Source: Ignavibacteriales bacterium
GTDB lineage: Bacteria > Bacteroidota > Ignavibacteria > Ignavibacteriales > Ignavibacteriaceae
Direction: 5' to 3'
DNA length: 64,000 nt
Assembly: GCA_003538625.1 (NCBI GenBank)
Contig: DPRR01000007.1
Span: forward strand, 1 to 64,000
A model generated the notes under the pieces. The model was given only the letters and a program-made list of their open reading frames with translations. It ran no database searches and had not been told where the DNA came from. The position numbers and the translations under genes are program-made. Positions 55,521 to 63,056 of this stretch are shown in pieces (position 1 is the first letter of the stretch; each line of letters starts with the position of its first letter).

Positions 55521-55706
55521 TTAAAACTTCGAAATTATTTTTTGAACTTCTTCCTTAGTTTTTCCGAGCTTCTTCTGCAGTCTTCCTAATAATTCTTCTT
55601 CTTTCCCTTTTTCAAAAAGTAAATCATCATCAGTAAGAGTTGCATATTGCTGTTTAAGCTTCCCGGCTGTCTCATTCCAGGTTCCTTTAATTTCAAGTTT
55701 ATCCAA
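55521..55706 (-). CDS. CsbD-family stress protein
   Basis: This 61-residue protein matches CsbD: LEIKGTWNETAGKLKQQYA then LTDDDLLFEKGKEEELLGRL and KTKEEVQKII. In Bacillus, CsbD is under sigma-B; the function is unknown, but the family marks general-stress regulons. It is the first gene of the unit led by element copy 10 (91 bp upstream), which supports a stress meaning for the element. Confidence 0.9.
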   Translation of the reverse strand: MDKLEIKGTWNETAGKLKQQYATLTDDDLLFEKGKEEELLGRLQKKLGKTKEEVQKIISKF

Positions 55707-55797
55707 TGATTACTCCTTTTTAATTTTTATTGAAAAATATTTTGTGCAATCCATTCCAGATTAGCTGTAATATGATATGAAGTAATAAAGGCTGGTA

Positions 55798-55831
55798 CAA
55801 TCGGGCAAAAGAATGAAAAGGGAACTACATC
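55798..55831 (-). promoter_or_regulatory. 34-bp conserved upstream element, copy 10
   Basis: The + strand reads CAAT, four bases, then CAAAAGAATG AAAAGGGAAC TACATC, with one mismatch (GAATG for GGATG). It lies 91 bp upstream of the CsbD gene. Confidence 0.78.
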
Positions 55832-55906
55832 CTAAGATTGAGCAAACTTACACGTGTAAATCGATCTTACTTTTAACTAATTGGTTATCCGGCTGTCAAA
55901 GAATAA

Positions 55907-57025
55907 TCAGTATTTCCAGCATTCCCAACCAGAATGAATCTTTTTATTTTTTGATCTTCCAAATCTTGCAGACCGGTATAAAACATCAACTCCATCTTTT
56001 ATGGTGGAGATTTGGTAAGCAGGAATGTCAGTACAATCGCAATGCTCCTTTACTGCCAGTTCGGCTGGTGTTAATCTTTTCAAACTATCCAGTGTCTGAT
56101 TATAATCTTTCTGAACAGAGTTTACAAAATTTTGTACCCTGTTAGCATCATATACAACAACACTTACCGTTGTTTCAACACTACTTGTAAGTTTATCAAA
56201 GGATTGGCGGGCAAATCTTTTTGCGAATGCAGGAACATCCCCATCTTTTAAATTAATATCTAACCTTTCTAATGAACTCATATCAAAATATGATAAATGA
56301 AGATTTTCAGGGGAAGCGATAATTGTTTTTGTAATTGGTATAAGCTTGCCAATAGTATAAGGAGTGCCTCCGTAACAAGTAGAAAGTATTGTAAGATCGA
56401 ATTTTATCGAATCAGATGTAAAACTTTTCATTCCACCGGCAAGATCATCGATAGTAAATGACCGATCAGGATAAGATTCATCGTAACCCACTCCACCGGC
56501 CTCAGGAATTTCATGACCAAAGTAAAGAAACATATTAATCAACTTATCCTGATTAACAACGTGATATTTACGATAAAGGGCAGCTTCAAGATTGAAGTCT
56601 GATTTTTCCCGGTCGCGCCAATATAATTCGTTTGCAATCAGCTGTCCATTCCGATAGTAATAGAATTCACCATCCCGCTGTGGAAAGAAAAACAGGAAAT
56701 TAGATTTGGGTTTTTGATGAAATATAAATACCTCTGTATTTGGATTCTGCTCCGCAACTCTTTTTGCATTCATCACGGTTACTTCATCCGCATTGTACTC
56801 GTTATTGCTGGTATCTCGATATAAATAATCACTATCACCATGAATAAAAAATATAATTGAATAATGCGTTGATAGAGTTGTATACTCTGTCCGTTTTGAT
56901 TCCTCCATAACAGACAGTTCGGGGCTGCATGAGGATAAAAGAACAGTGAGCACCACGTAACTCATTACCACCAGGAGAATGTTTTGCGTGATGCTCCTGA
57001 CCGATTGACTTTTCGGTTTTCGCAT
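55907..57025 (-). CDS. Clostripain-like (C11/clan CD) cysteine-peptidase-type lipoprotein
   Basis: This 372-residue lipoprotein has lipobox LLSSC (Cys at 33). The body has a clan CD fold pattern: SIIFFIHGDSDYL near 56, FGHE with candidate catalytic His at H171, and LTILSTCYGGT with candidate Cys at C217. A long helical tail carries NFVNSVQKDYNQTLDSLK. C11 peptidases cleave after Arg or Lys and are often activated by calcium. The motifs differ from the standard FDACLM, so activity is uncertain. It lies 24 bp downstream of the 144-residue protein, in the unit of element copy 11, so it appears to be part of the stress regulon. Confidence 0.65.
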   Translation of the reverse strand: MRKPKSQSVRSITQNILLVVMSYVVLTVLLSSCSPELSVMEESKRTEYTTLSTHYSIIFFIHGDSDYLYRDTSNNEYNADEVTVMNAKRVAEQNPNTEVFIFHQKPKSNFLFFFPQRDGEFYYYRNGQLIANELYWRDREKSDFNLEAALYRKYHVVNQDKLINMFLYFGHEIPEAGGVGYDESYPDRSFTIDDLAGGMKSFTSDSIKFDLTILSTCYGGTPYTIGKLIPITKTIIASPENLHLSYFDMSSLERLDINLKDGDVPAFAKRFARQSFDKLTSSVETTVSVVVYDANRVQNFVNSVQKDYNQTLDSLKRLTPAELAVKEHCDCTDIPAYQISTIKDGVDVLYRSARFGRSKNKKIHSGWECWKY

Positions 57026-57049
57026 TTAAATAACAGCTGTAATGTGATT

Positions 57050-57484
57050 TTATAACACAAGCACAAGCAGAATAATGATCAATATTGCAGCGACAAGACT
57101 AATAGTAATCATCTGATCAGCCTGAGCCATGTTTTGTACTACGTAATTAGAAAAGTTATTAAGCTGCGAATCAGGCACACGTTCGTAACCATTAACTCCT
57201 GCAAGCTCATCCTGGTTTTCTTTAAGTATGGATTTTAATCCATCAATACCAGCCTGGTCTTCTTTAGAAACTAAAAATGAACCCTGAACTTTGTTCAATG
57301 CTATTGACATATCCTTAAATGAATTTTCAAGGATCGCACGTTTTTCTGCCGGGTTCTCTGTTGCTTTTACTTTGTTTGCAACATCGCTGAAATGTTTTTG
57401 CAGGTCACCTTTTCCGCCGGCATTTACCGGAATGACAAGAACAAACATTATTATAACTGATACAAAAGCTATTATCGCTTTCAT
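57050..57484 (-). CDS. 144-residue envelope protein with C-terminal membrane helix
   Basis: This protein has an N-terminal signal (about 1-22), a helical periplasmic part (GGKGDLQKHFSDVANKVKAT) and a C-terminal membrane helix (ITISLVAAILIIILLVLVL) of about 19 residues. It seems to be anchored in the inner membrane at its end. It has no recognised family. The clostripain-like gene follows after 24 bp. Element copy 11 is 62 bp upstream. Confidence 0.7.
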   Translation of the reverse strand: MKAIIAFVSVIIMFVLVIPVNAGGKGDLQKHFSDVANKVKATENPAEKRAILENSFKDMSIALNKVQGSFLVSKEDQAGIDGLKSILKENQDELAGVNGYERVPDSQLNNFSNYVVQNMAQADQMITISLVAAILIIILLVLVL

Positions 57485-57546
57485 GGTAATTCCTTTCTTT
57501 AAGTTAATTAACCTGATAAAAACCTATTGATTAAACTGTAATAATG

Positions 57547-57580
57547 AAATAGACCAATGGGATGAAAAAGGAACTACATC
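57547..57580 (-). promoter_or_regulatory. 34-bp conserved upstream element, copy 11
   Basis: The + strand reads AAAT, four bases, then CAATGGGATG AAAAAGGAAC TACATC. It lies 62 bp upstream of the 144-residue envelope protein. The flank gives ACTACAT-CCA-ATGTAGT, an extra local palindrome at its right edge. Confidence 0.78.
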
Positions 57581-57641
57581 CAATGTAGTCTGCTTTTAAT
57601 AATGAAGGATTATTTAGAAAGGTACCGAATGCATCATTCAG

Positions 57642-57681
57642 AAAGGAGAAATCTTTTCGTATAAAAAGATTTCTCCTTTTT
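57642..57681. terminator. Strong bidirectional-type intrinsic terminator
   Basis: A perfect 16-bp stem (AAAGGAGAAATCTTTT, 57642-57657, with its complement at 57664-57679) has a 6-nt loop. A T-run follows on the + strand and an A-run precedes it, so it may work for the - strand tetraheme cytochrome gene ending at 57744 as well. It separates that unit from element copy 11. Confidence 0.8.
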
Positions 57682-57743
57682 ATTGAAATAACATGGAATT
57701 GACTTTAACAGCACATTTTTTGCTTAATTAATAAAAAATATTT

Positions 57744-58283
57744 CTATTCCTTTGGAATATCATGTTTAATTTTATTCCAGGCTTCATTAAAGTCCATCTG
57801 TACAAAAGTCGGACTTTCATTATTATGACAGCTTACGCAAAGTTCCTCGGGTTTTTCATAAATAATTAATCCTTTTTCCACAGCTAACTTTTTATCTTTC
57901 ATTACCTTCATATCTTTATAAGCGGACCCGGCACCATGGCAAGTCTCACATTGAACTCCATCTTCAACTTTAAATTTCTTACCGAGCATAGTTGCATCCA
58001 GATTATAACCGGTAACATGGCATTTTAAGCATTCCCATGTTTCGGAAGCTGGTTTTAGGAAGCCTTTCTCTTTTGCGATCTGATTGGCTTTATCTGTTTT
58101 TAAAGTTTCAAATGCTTTTGCATGAGCACTGTTCTGCCATATTGAAAGCTGATTACCCTGCTTTTCAGTTTTATGACACATACCACAGGTTTCAGCACCA
58201 ACATATGTGTTGCCGGTCTGGGATAAAATTGATGTAATCGGAAATAGAAGAATAGTTAATAAATAATAAAACGAGAGTTTCAT
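57744..58283 (-). CDS. Tetraheme c-type cytochrome (c554-like)
   Basis: This 179-residue periplasmic protein has a signal peptide (about 1-21) and four heme motifs: CGMCH (33-37), CLKCH (85-89), CETCH (112-116) and CVSCH (149-153). The order and spacing resemble cytochrome c554/c3-like electron carriers of nitrogen and iron cycling. The partner is not visible, though a heme-bearing porin and a soluble cytochrome are encoded at 24504-26290. It ends the dodecin unit, with a terminator after it. AAGGAGG precedes the ATG. Confidence 0.92.
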   Translation of the reverse strand: MKLSFYYLLTILLFPITSILSQTGNTYVGAETCGMCHKTEKQGNQLSIWQNSAHAKAFETLKTDKANQIAKEKGFLKPASETWECLKCHVTGYNLDATMLGKKFKVEDGVQCETCHGAGSAYKDMKVMKDKKLAVEKGLIIYEKPEELCVSCHNNESPTFVQMDFNEAWNKIKHDIPKE

Positions 58284-58352
58284 ACTTCCTCCTTGATAAT
58301 ATTTGAAAAATCAATACTTTGCTTTTGTAAATATAATTACAATTATAAATTT

Positions 58353-58571
58353 TTACACGACTGGAAAAGCTAGTTTAAGATTAACTTTGTACTGTTTAAT
58401 CTTGCCATCTTCGACACTTGCCATATGTCTTATTACTTCAAATCCGGTTATACCTTTAACTGTTTTTGATGCTTTACTAAGAGCCTGAACAATTGCATCA
58501 TCGAAACTCTTAGAAGAAATACCGATGATTTCAATTATCTTTACAGCGCCTTCATTAATGTGCGTACTCAT
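58353..58571 (-). CDS. Dodecin
   Basis: This 72-residue protein matches dodecin: VKIIEIIGISSKSFDDAIVQ then ALSKASKTVKGITGFEVIRH and KYKVNLKLAFPV. Dodecins form hollow dodecamers that bind flavins and store or buffer them. It is in the unit led by element copy 12 (lmo0937-type membrane protein, Cys-rich protein, dodecin, tetraheme cytochrome). A truncated second dodecin start lies at 59183-59221. Confidence 0.93.
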   Translation of the reverse strand: MSTHINEGAVKIIEIIGISSKSFDDAIVQALSKASKTVKGITGFEVIRHMASVEDGKIKQYKVNLKLAFPVV

Positions 58572-58654
58572 AAATACTCCTTTTTTTATGAAATTAATTT
58601 ATAGGAATTAGAAATTCTACTTTACAACAGAAACTAAATTGTAATTATTAAAAA

Positions 58655-58861
58655 TTATAAATTCATTTTTTTTTGAATGTGATCTTTATATAAATAATAA
58701 GCAAACATTTCTATATTGTATCTTGTTAATATTGAGTTCAATTCCTGAAAGTATTCGTCTTTTATTTTATTTGAGCATGTGCAGGGATTGCATTCACAAA
58801 CAGATAACTTCTTAGTGATTAATTCATCTATTCGATCTTCGAGTGATACTGCATTTTTCAT
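58655..58861 (-). CDS. Cys-rich small protein (CxCxxCxC)
   Basis: This is a 68-residue protein from the ATG at 58861, which has GGAAGGAAA upstream; an ATG at 58897 would overlap the preceding stop. The motif SVCECNPCTCSNK holds four Cys as CxCxxCxC, a compact metal- or redox-binding site. The second half is helical (EYFQELNSILTRYNIEMFAYYLYKDH in pieces) and acidic-aromatic. No family is recognised. It lies between a small membrane protein and dodecin, in the same unit. Confidence 0.7.
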   Translation of the reverse strand: MKNAVSLEDRIDELITKKLSVCECNPCTCSNKIKDEYFQELNSILTRYNIEMFAYYLYKDHIQKKMNL

Positions 58862-58886
58862 TGTCGTTTCCTTCCCAACAAAGTAT

Positions 58887-59048
58887 TTAATTTTCATTTG
58901 GATTAGCCAGACGACGACGATGACTGGATACTATCATCATAACAATTGCAGCTACAGGAAGTGTATAAATAACTGCACCAGTTTTGTATGGTGCGATTAA
59001 CCCAATTAACCAAAATATTATCAGAGCAAGTGCGATTTTTACCAACAT
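58887..59048 (-). CDS. 53-residue lmo0937-type membrane protein
   Basis: This frame starts MLVKIALALIIFWLIGLIAP and ends RRRLANPNEN. Two membrane helices (about 3-20 and 26-42) and a basic tail match the lmo0937/DUF5670 small-membrane-protein pattern. The family is widespread and often stress-induced, but its function is unknown. It is the first gene after element copy 12 (59 bp upstream). Confidence 0.75.
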   Translation of the reverse strand: MLVKIALALIIFWLIGLIAPYKTGAVIYTLPVAAIVMMIVSSHRRRLANPNEN

Positions 59049-59107
59049 AATTATTTTTCTTTTCGTTTTAATTTTGATAATAAATTATGAAGAGCAATAC
59101 AGTGGTT

Positions 59108-59141
59108 CAATCAGTCAAAAGGATGAAAAGTGGACTACATC
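59108..59141 (-). promoter_or_regulatory. 34-bp conserved upstream element, copy 12
   Basis: The + strand reads CAAT, four bases, then CAAAAGGATG AAAAGTGGAC TACATC. It lies 59 bp upstream of the lmo0937-type gene and controls, presumably, the unit through dodecin to the tetraheme cytochrome. Confidence 0.8.
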
Positions 59142-59182
59142 TTTTGGGTGAGAAGTGTGAAGAAAATTATTTGGTGATATAA

Positions 59183-59221
59183 TTAAGGTATAAATGCACC
59201 TTCATTAATACTGGCACTCAT
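59183..59221 (-). pseudogene. Truncated dodecin remnant
   Basis: The frame MSASINEGAFIP then TAA corresponds to the start of the intact dodecin (MSTHINEGAVKI), with the same ribosome-site context (CATAAAAAAGGATTATTT versus CATAAAAAAAGGAGTATTT). DNA similarity continues for about 40 bp upstream of the start. The rest of the gene is missing: after 12 codons it stops and 42 bases later the 34-bp element begins. It looks like the leftover of a duplicated dodecin. Confidence 0.6.
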
Positions 59222-59306
59222 AAATAATCCTTTTTTATGAATTTAATTATTTAGAATGAGTAAAATCCCCTAAGAACATACATCAAGAGTGGAGTGAATA
59301 AAAATT

Positions 59307-62300
59307 TTATTTCATCAGCATCATTTTTTTTGTTTCAGTAAATGATTGCTTTCCCGAAAAATTGATTTGCAGCTTATAAAAATATATCCCGGATGCTAGA
59401 TTCCCGAAGTCAATACTTACCTGGTGATAACCTGCTTCATACAATTGATCATTAATTTTTTCTTCTATTAACTCACCAAGGATATTATATATCATCAATG
59501 ATACCTTCCCTTGTTGAGGTAGCGCAAACATTATATTTGTTTTAGGATTAAAGGGATTAGGATAGTTCTGATACAAAATATATTCTAAAGGGATTAAGTT
59601 TGATTTCTTTTGATCTATATATTCTTCTGTTCCGATATATAATATATACTCTTTTCCGGACGTCTTTTTTTGTATTTCTATTTTATTCTGATTTCTTAAA
59701 TCATATAGTTTCATCAAACCCTTGTCTAATAAATATACTTCATATTCACTGAAATTTTCTGCTCCTTTTGTATCAAGTTCTAATGTTTCGTTTGATGTGT
59801 TTTTGACTAAAATATCAAATTCCTGTCCATCACCGATTTCAGGTCTGAATTCTTTCTGTAGATATTTATAATCTGTTTCAATTTTATCGTTATATAAACT
59901 TATATTAACATCATTGAAAAGTGAAGGGGGTGAGAAGATATCGAAAATATCAACACCGGTTCTGGCATTCTCTGCAATCCCGGCACTTATAGCAGTTCTG
60001 AGAACACCATTTAATGCCAACACAATTTCTAATTCTTTTTTATTATTAGAATTTTTCTTATTCAAATCATTTTCCAAATGATATGGTATTTTAAGACTTG
60101 TTAAACTGTCACTGCAAAAGAAATAATATCCCTTGTAAGGTTCAAAGTCTAATGCATTAGAATAACTGTTTGATTGATAAGAATATATTGGCTGCAGATT
60201 TCCGCCATTTGCATTATTGATACTGCTCCAGGTTAGTACTGTATCAAACGGATTTGAGATCAAATTCCACCCATGGTGTATCCGAATTGAAAATGTGCTG
60301 TCTTCGGACAAAGGAACCGGAGGTGCTGAAATATTTATATAAATTGGGTATCTGCTTATTATCCAGAATGCCTTACCTGGTCTAAAATAAAAGTTATCAT
60401 CCCCATTATATTCGATGAGAGGTAAAATTCCGGAATCCCAAAACGCACGCCAGTCACCTTCCTGACCTGGTAAACCTGTTATAACACTACTTAGTAATAT
60501 ATTGTTGGCACCCGGTAAGCCGATCATTTGATAATTGTTTGTAGTATAGGGGTCACTAAAACTGTACACATGATTTAATTCAATAAGTGATTCGCCTTGT
60601 GTTATAGTTACTGTTCTGGTTATTCCGCCGCCTGTTACTGTTATCGTGCCTATTCTCTGAGCTGTTGTTGTGTTCTCTGTATATGTTGCTGTCAGTGTTT
60701 GATTATTATTTCCGCTTGTAGGACTTACTGTTAACCAATCTGCATCATCACTTAATGTCCAGCTTGTATTTGATTGCACTGTAAATTCTGTACTTCCCGG
60801 TGCATTCGTTACCGACTGATTTTGTGGCGTTACATTTAGTGTAAATGCCGTAGCTGATTGTGTTACAGTTACTGTTCTGGTTATTCCTCCTCCCGTTACT
60901 GTTATCGTTCCTATTCTTTGAGCTGTTGTTGTGTTCTCTGTATACGTTGCTGTAAGTGTTTGATTATTATTTCCGCTCATTGGATTTACTGTTAACCAGG
61001 CTGCATCATCACTTAATGTCCAGCTTGTATTTGATTCAACTGTAAACGATGTGCTTCCCGATGAATTTGTTACTGACTGATTTGATGGAGTTACAGTTAG
61101 TGTAAATGCTGTAGCTGATTGTGTTACAGTTACTGTTCTGGTTATTCCTCCTCCCGTTACTGTTATCGTTCCTATTCTCTGAGCTGTTGTTGTGTTCTCT
61201 GTATATGCTGCTGTAAGCGTTTGATTATTATTTCCACTTGTCGGACTTACGGTTAACCAATCTGCATCATCACTTAATGTCCAACTTGTATTTGATTGCA
61301 CTGTAAATTCCGTACTTCCCGGTGCATTCGTTACCGACTGATTTTGTGGAGTTACAGTTAGTGTAAATGCTGTAGCTGATTGTGTTACAGTTACTGTTCT
61401 TGTTATTCGTCCTCCCGTTACTGTTATCGTTCCTATTCTCTGAGCTGTTGTTGTGTTTTCTGTATACGTTGCTGTAAGCGTTTGATTATTATTTCCGCTT
61501 GTAGGACTTACTGTTAACCAGGCTGCATCATCACTTAATGTCCAGTTTGTATTTGATTGCACTGTAAATTCCGTACTTCCCGGTGCATTTGTTACTGACT
61601 GATTTGATGGAGTTACGGTTAGTGTAAATGCCGTAGCAGACTGTGTTACAGTTACTGTCCTTGTTATTCCTCCGCCTGTTACTGTTATCGTTCCTATTCT
61701 CTGAGCTGTTGTTGTGTTTTCTGTATACGTTGCTGTCAGTGTTTGATTATTATTTCCGCTTGTCGGACTTACTGATAACCAGGCTGCATCATCACTTAAT
61801 GTCCAGCTTGTATTTGATTCAACTGTAAACGCTGTGCTTCCCGGTGCATTCGTTACCGACTGATTTTGTGGGGTTACAGTTAGTGTAAATGCTGTTGCTG
61901 ATTGTGTTACTGTTACTGTTCTTGTTATCCCGCCGCCTGTAACTGTTATCGTTCCTATTCTCTGAGCTGTTGTTGTGTTTTCTGTATATGTTGCTGTAAG
62001 TGTTTGATTATTATTCCCACTTGTAGGATTTAATGTTAACCATCCTGCATCATCACTGACTGTCCAGTTTGTATTGGATTGTACTGTAAATTCTGTACTT
62101 CCTGATGCATTTGTTACTGACTGATTTTGTGGAGTTACGGTTAATGTAAATGCTGTTGCTGATTGTGTTACTGTTACTGTTCTTGTTATCCCGCCGTCTG
62201 TAACTGTTATCGTGCCTACTCTTTGACTTGTTGTTGTGTTCTCCTGATACGTTGCTGTCAGTGTACCGTTGCCAGTATCACTTACAGGATTTACCGTTAA

Positions 62301-63005
62301 CCATTCTGCATCATCACTGACTGTCCAGCTTGTGTTTGATTCGACTGTAAATTCCGTACTTCCCGACGCATTTGTTACTGACTGATTTGACGGAGTTACA
62401 GTTAATATCACTGCAGCAGATTGTGTTACAGTTACTGTTTTTGTTATTCCTCCGCCTGTTACCGTTATCGTGCCCACTCTTTGAGTTGTTGCCGTGTTTT
62501 CTTCATAGGTTGCTGTTATCGTCATATCATATATACCAAATTCAGGAGTCACTGTCAGCCAATCTGCATCATCACTTACCATCCAGGTCAAATTTGATGT
62601 TACCGCAAATGTTGTACTCCCTGCTGTATCTCCGACAATGATATTCAGTGGTTGGATTGTTAAGATTTTACTTGCATTTTTTTTCAGTTGTGTTACTGTA
62701 ACTGTCCTTGTTATTCCACTGCCTGTTACTTCTATAATCGCATTTCTTGGCTGACTTCCGTCGTTCTTTTGAAATGTTGCAATTAACGTATCATTCCCAA
62801 ATCCACTTGTCGGATTAACTGTTAACCAGTTTGCGTTATCACTCACTGTCCAGTTTATATCTGATGTTATAATAAATATTGTCTGACCAGCTTTATCCTG
62901 CACTATCTGAAGTGACGGGTTGACATTCAATGTTTGCGCTATTAAATCATGTATGGAAAATAAAAATAAAACAGTAATCATTTCCAGAAGTAAGTATTTT
63001 TTCAT
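59307..63005 (-). CDS. Secreted BACON-repeat protein with type IX sorting domain
   Basis: This 1232-residue secreted protein has a signal peptide (about 1-23) and nine BACON domains (about 25-800). Repeats 3-9 are nearly identical, about 87 residues each, with the core SNTSWTLSDDAAWLTVSP and GITRTVTVTQ. The DNA period is 261 bp. Next is a beta-rich region (about 800-1120) ending in a type IX sorting domain: YPNPFNPKTNIMFALP and the final SFTETKKMMLMK. BACON domains are thought to bind carbohydrate or mucin-like glycans. It is the largest envelope gene here and is not associated with the 34-bp element. Product size could vary with repeat number. Confidence 0.92.
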   Translation of the reverse strand: MKKYLLLEMITVLFLFSIHDLIAQTLNVNPSLQIVQDKAGQTIFIITSDINWTVSDNANWLTVNPTSGFGNDTLIATFQKNDGSQPRNAIIEVTGSGITRTVTVTQLKKNASKILTIQPLNIIVGDTAGSTTFAVTSNLTWMVSDDADWLTVTPEFGIYDMTITATYEENTATTQRVGTITVTGGGITKTVTVTQSAAVILTVTPSNQSVTNASGSTEFTVESNTSWTVSDDAEWLTVNPVSDTGNGTLTATYQENTTTSQRVGTITVTDGGITRTVTVTQSATAFTLTVTPQNQSVTNASGSTEFTVQSNTNWTVSDDAGWLTLNPTSGNNNQTLTATYTENTTTAQRIGTITVTGGGITRTVTVTQSATAFTLTVTPQNQSVTNAPGSTAFTVESNTSWTLSDDAAWLSVSPTSGNNNQTLTATYTENTTTAQRIGTITVTGGGITRTVTVTQSATAFTLTVTPSNQSVTNAPGSTEFTVQSNTNWTLSDDAAWLTVSPTSGNNNQTLTATYTENTTTAQRIGTITVTGGRITRTVTVTQSATAFTLTVTPQNQSVTNAPGSTEFTVQSNTSWTLSDDADWLTVSPTSGNNNQTLTAAYTENTTTAQRIGTITVTGGGITRTVTVTQSATAFTLTVTPSNQSVTNSSGSTSFTVESNTSWTLSDDAAWLTVNPMSGNNNQTLTATYTENTTTAQRIGTITVTGGGITRTVTVTQSATAFTLNVTPQNQSVTNAPGSTEFTVQSNTSWTLSDDADWLTVSPTSGNNNQTLTATYTENTTTAQRIGTITVTGGGITRTVTITQGESLIELNHVYSFSDPYTTNNYQMIGLPGANNILLSSVITGLPGQEGDWRAFWDSGILPLIEYNGDDNFYFRPGKAFWIISRYPIYINISAPPVPLSEDSTFSIRIHHGWNLISNPFDTVLTWSSINNANGGNLQPIYSYQSNSYSNALDFEPYKGYYFFCSDSLTSLKIPYHLENDLNKKNSNNKKELEIVLALNGVLRTAISAGIAENARTGVDIFDIFSPPSLFNDVNISLYNDKIETDYKYLQKEFRPEIGDGQEFDILVKNTSNETLELDTKGAENFSEYEVYLLDKGLMKLYDLRNQNKIEIQKKTSGKEYILYIGTEEYIDQKKSNLIPLEYILYQNYPNPFNPKTNIMFALPQQGKVSLMIYNILGELIEEKINDQLYEAGYHQVSIDFGNLASGIYFYKLQINFSGKQSFTETKKMMLMK

Positions 63006-63056
63006 TTTATTAACCTCTTACTAACAGATATTATTAATTTATACCAATACTATTTT

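Noticed and set aside
9313..59141. The 34-bp element as a MITE or insertion footprint
   Set aside because: There are no terminal inverted repeats of useful length or target duplications, its spacing to starts is narrow, and orientation is fixed relative to genes.
9313..59141. A full DosR palindrome or a sigma-54 (GG-N10-GC) promoter in the element
   Set aside because: Only one GGRACT half is conserved, and the GG/GC pair with the fixed 10-bp gap is not present across copies.
60590..62420. CRISPR-like array
   Set aside because: The 261-bp repeats are coding, in frame and have no unique spacers; no cas genes are present.
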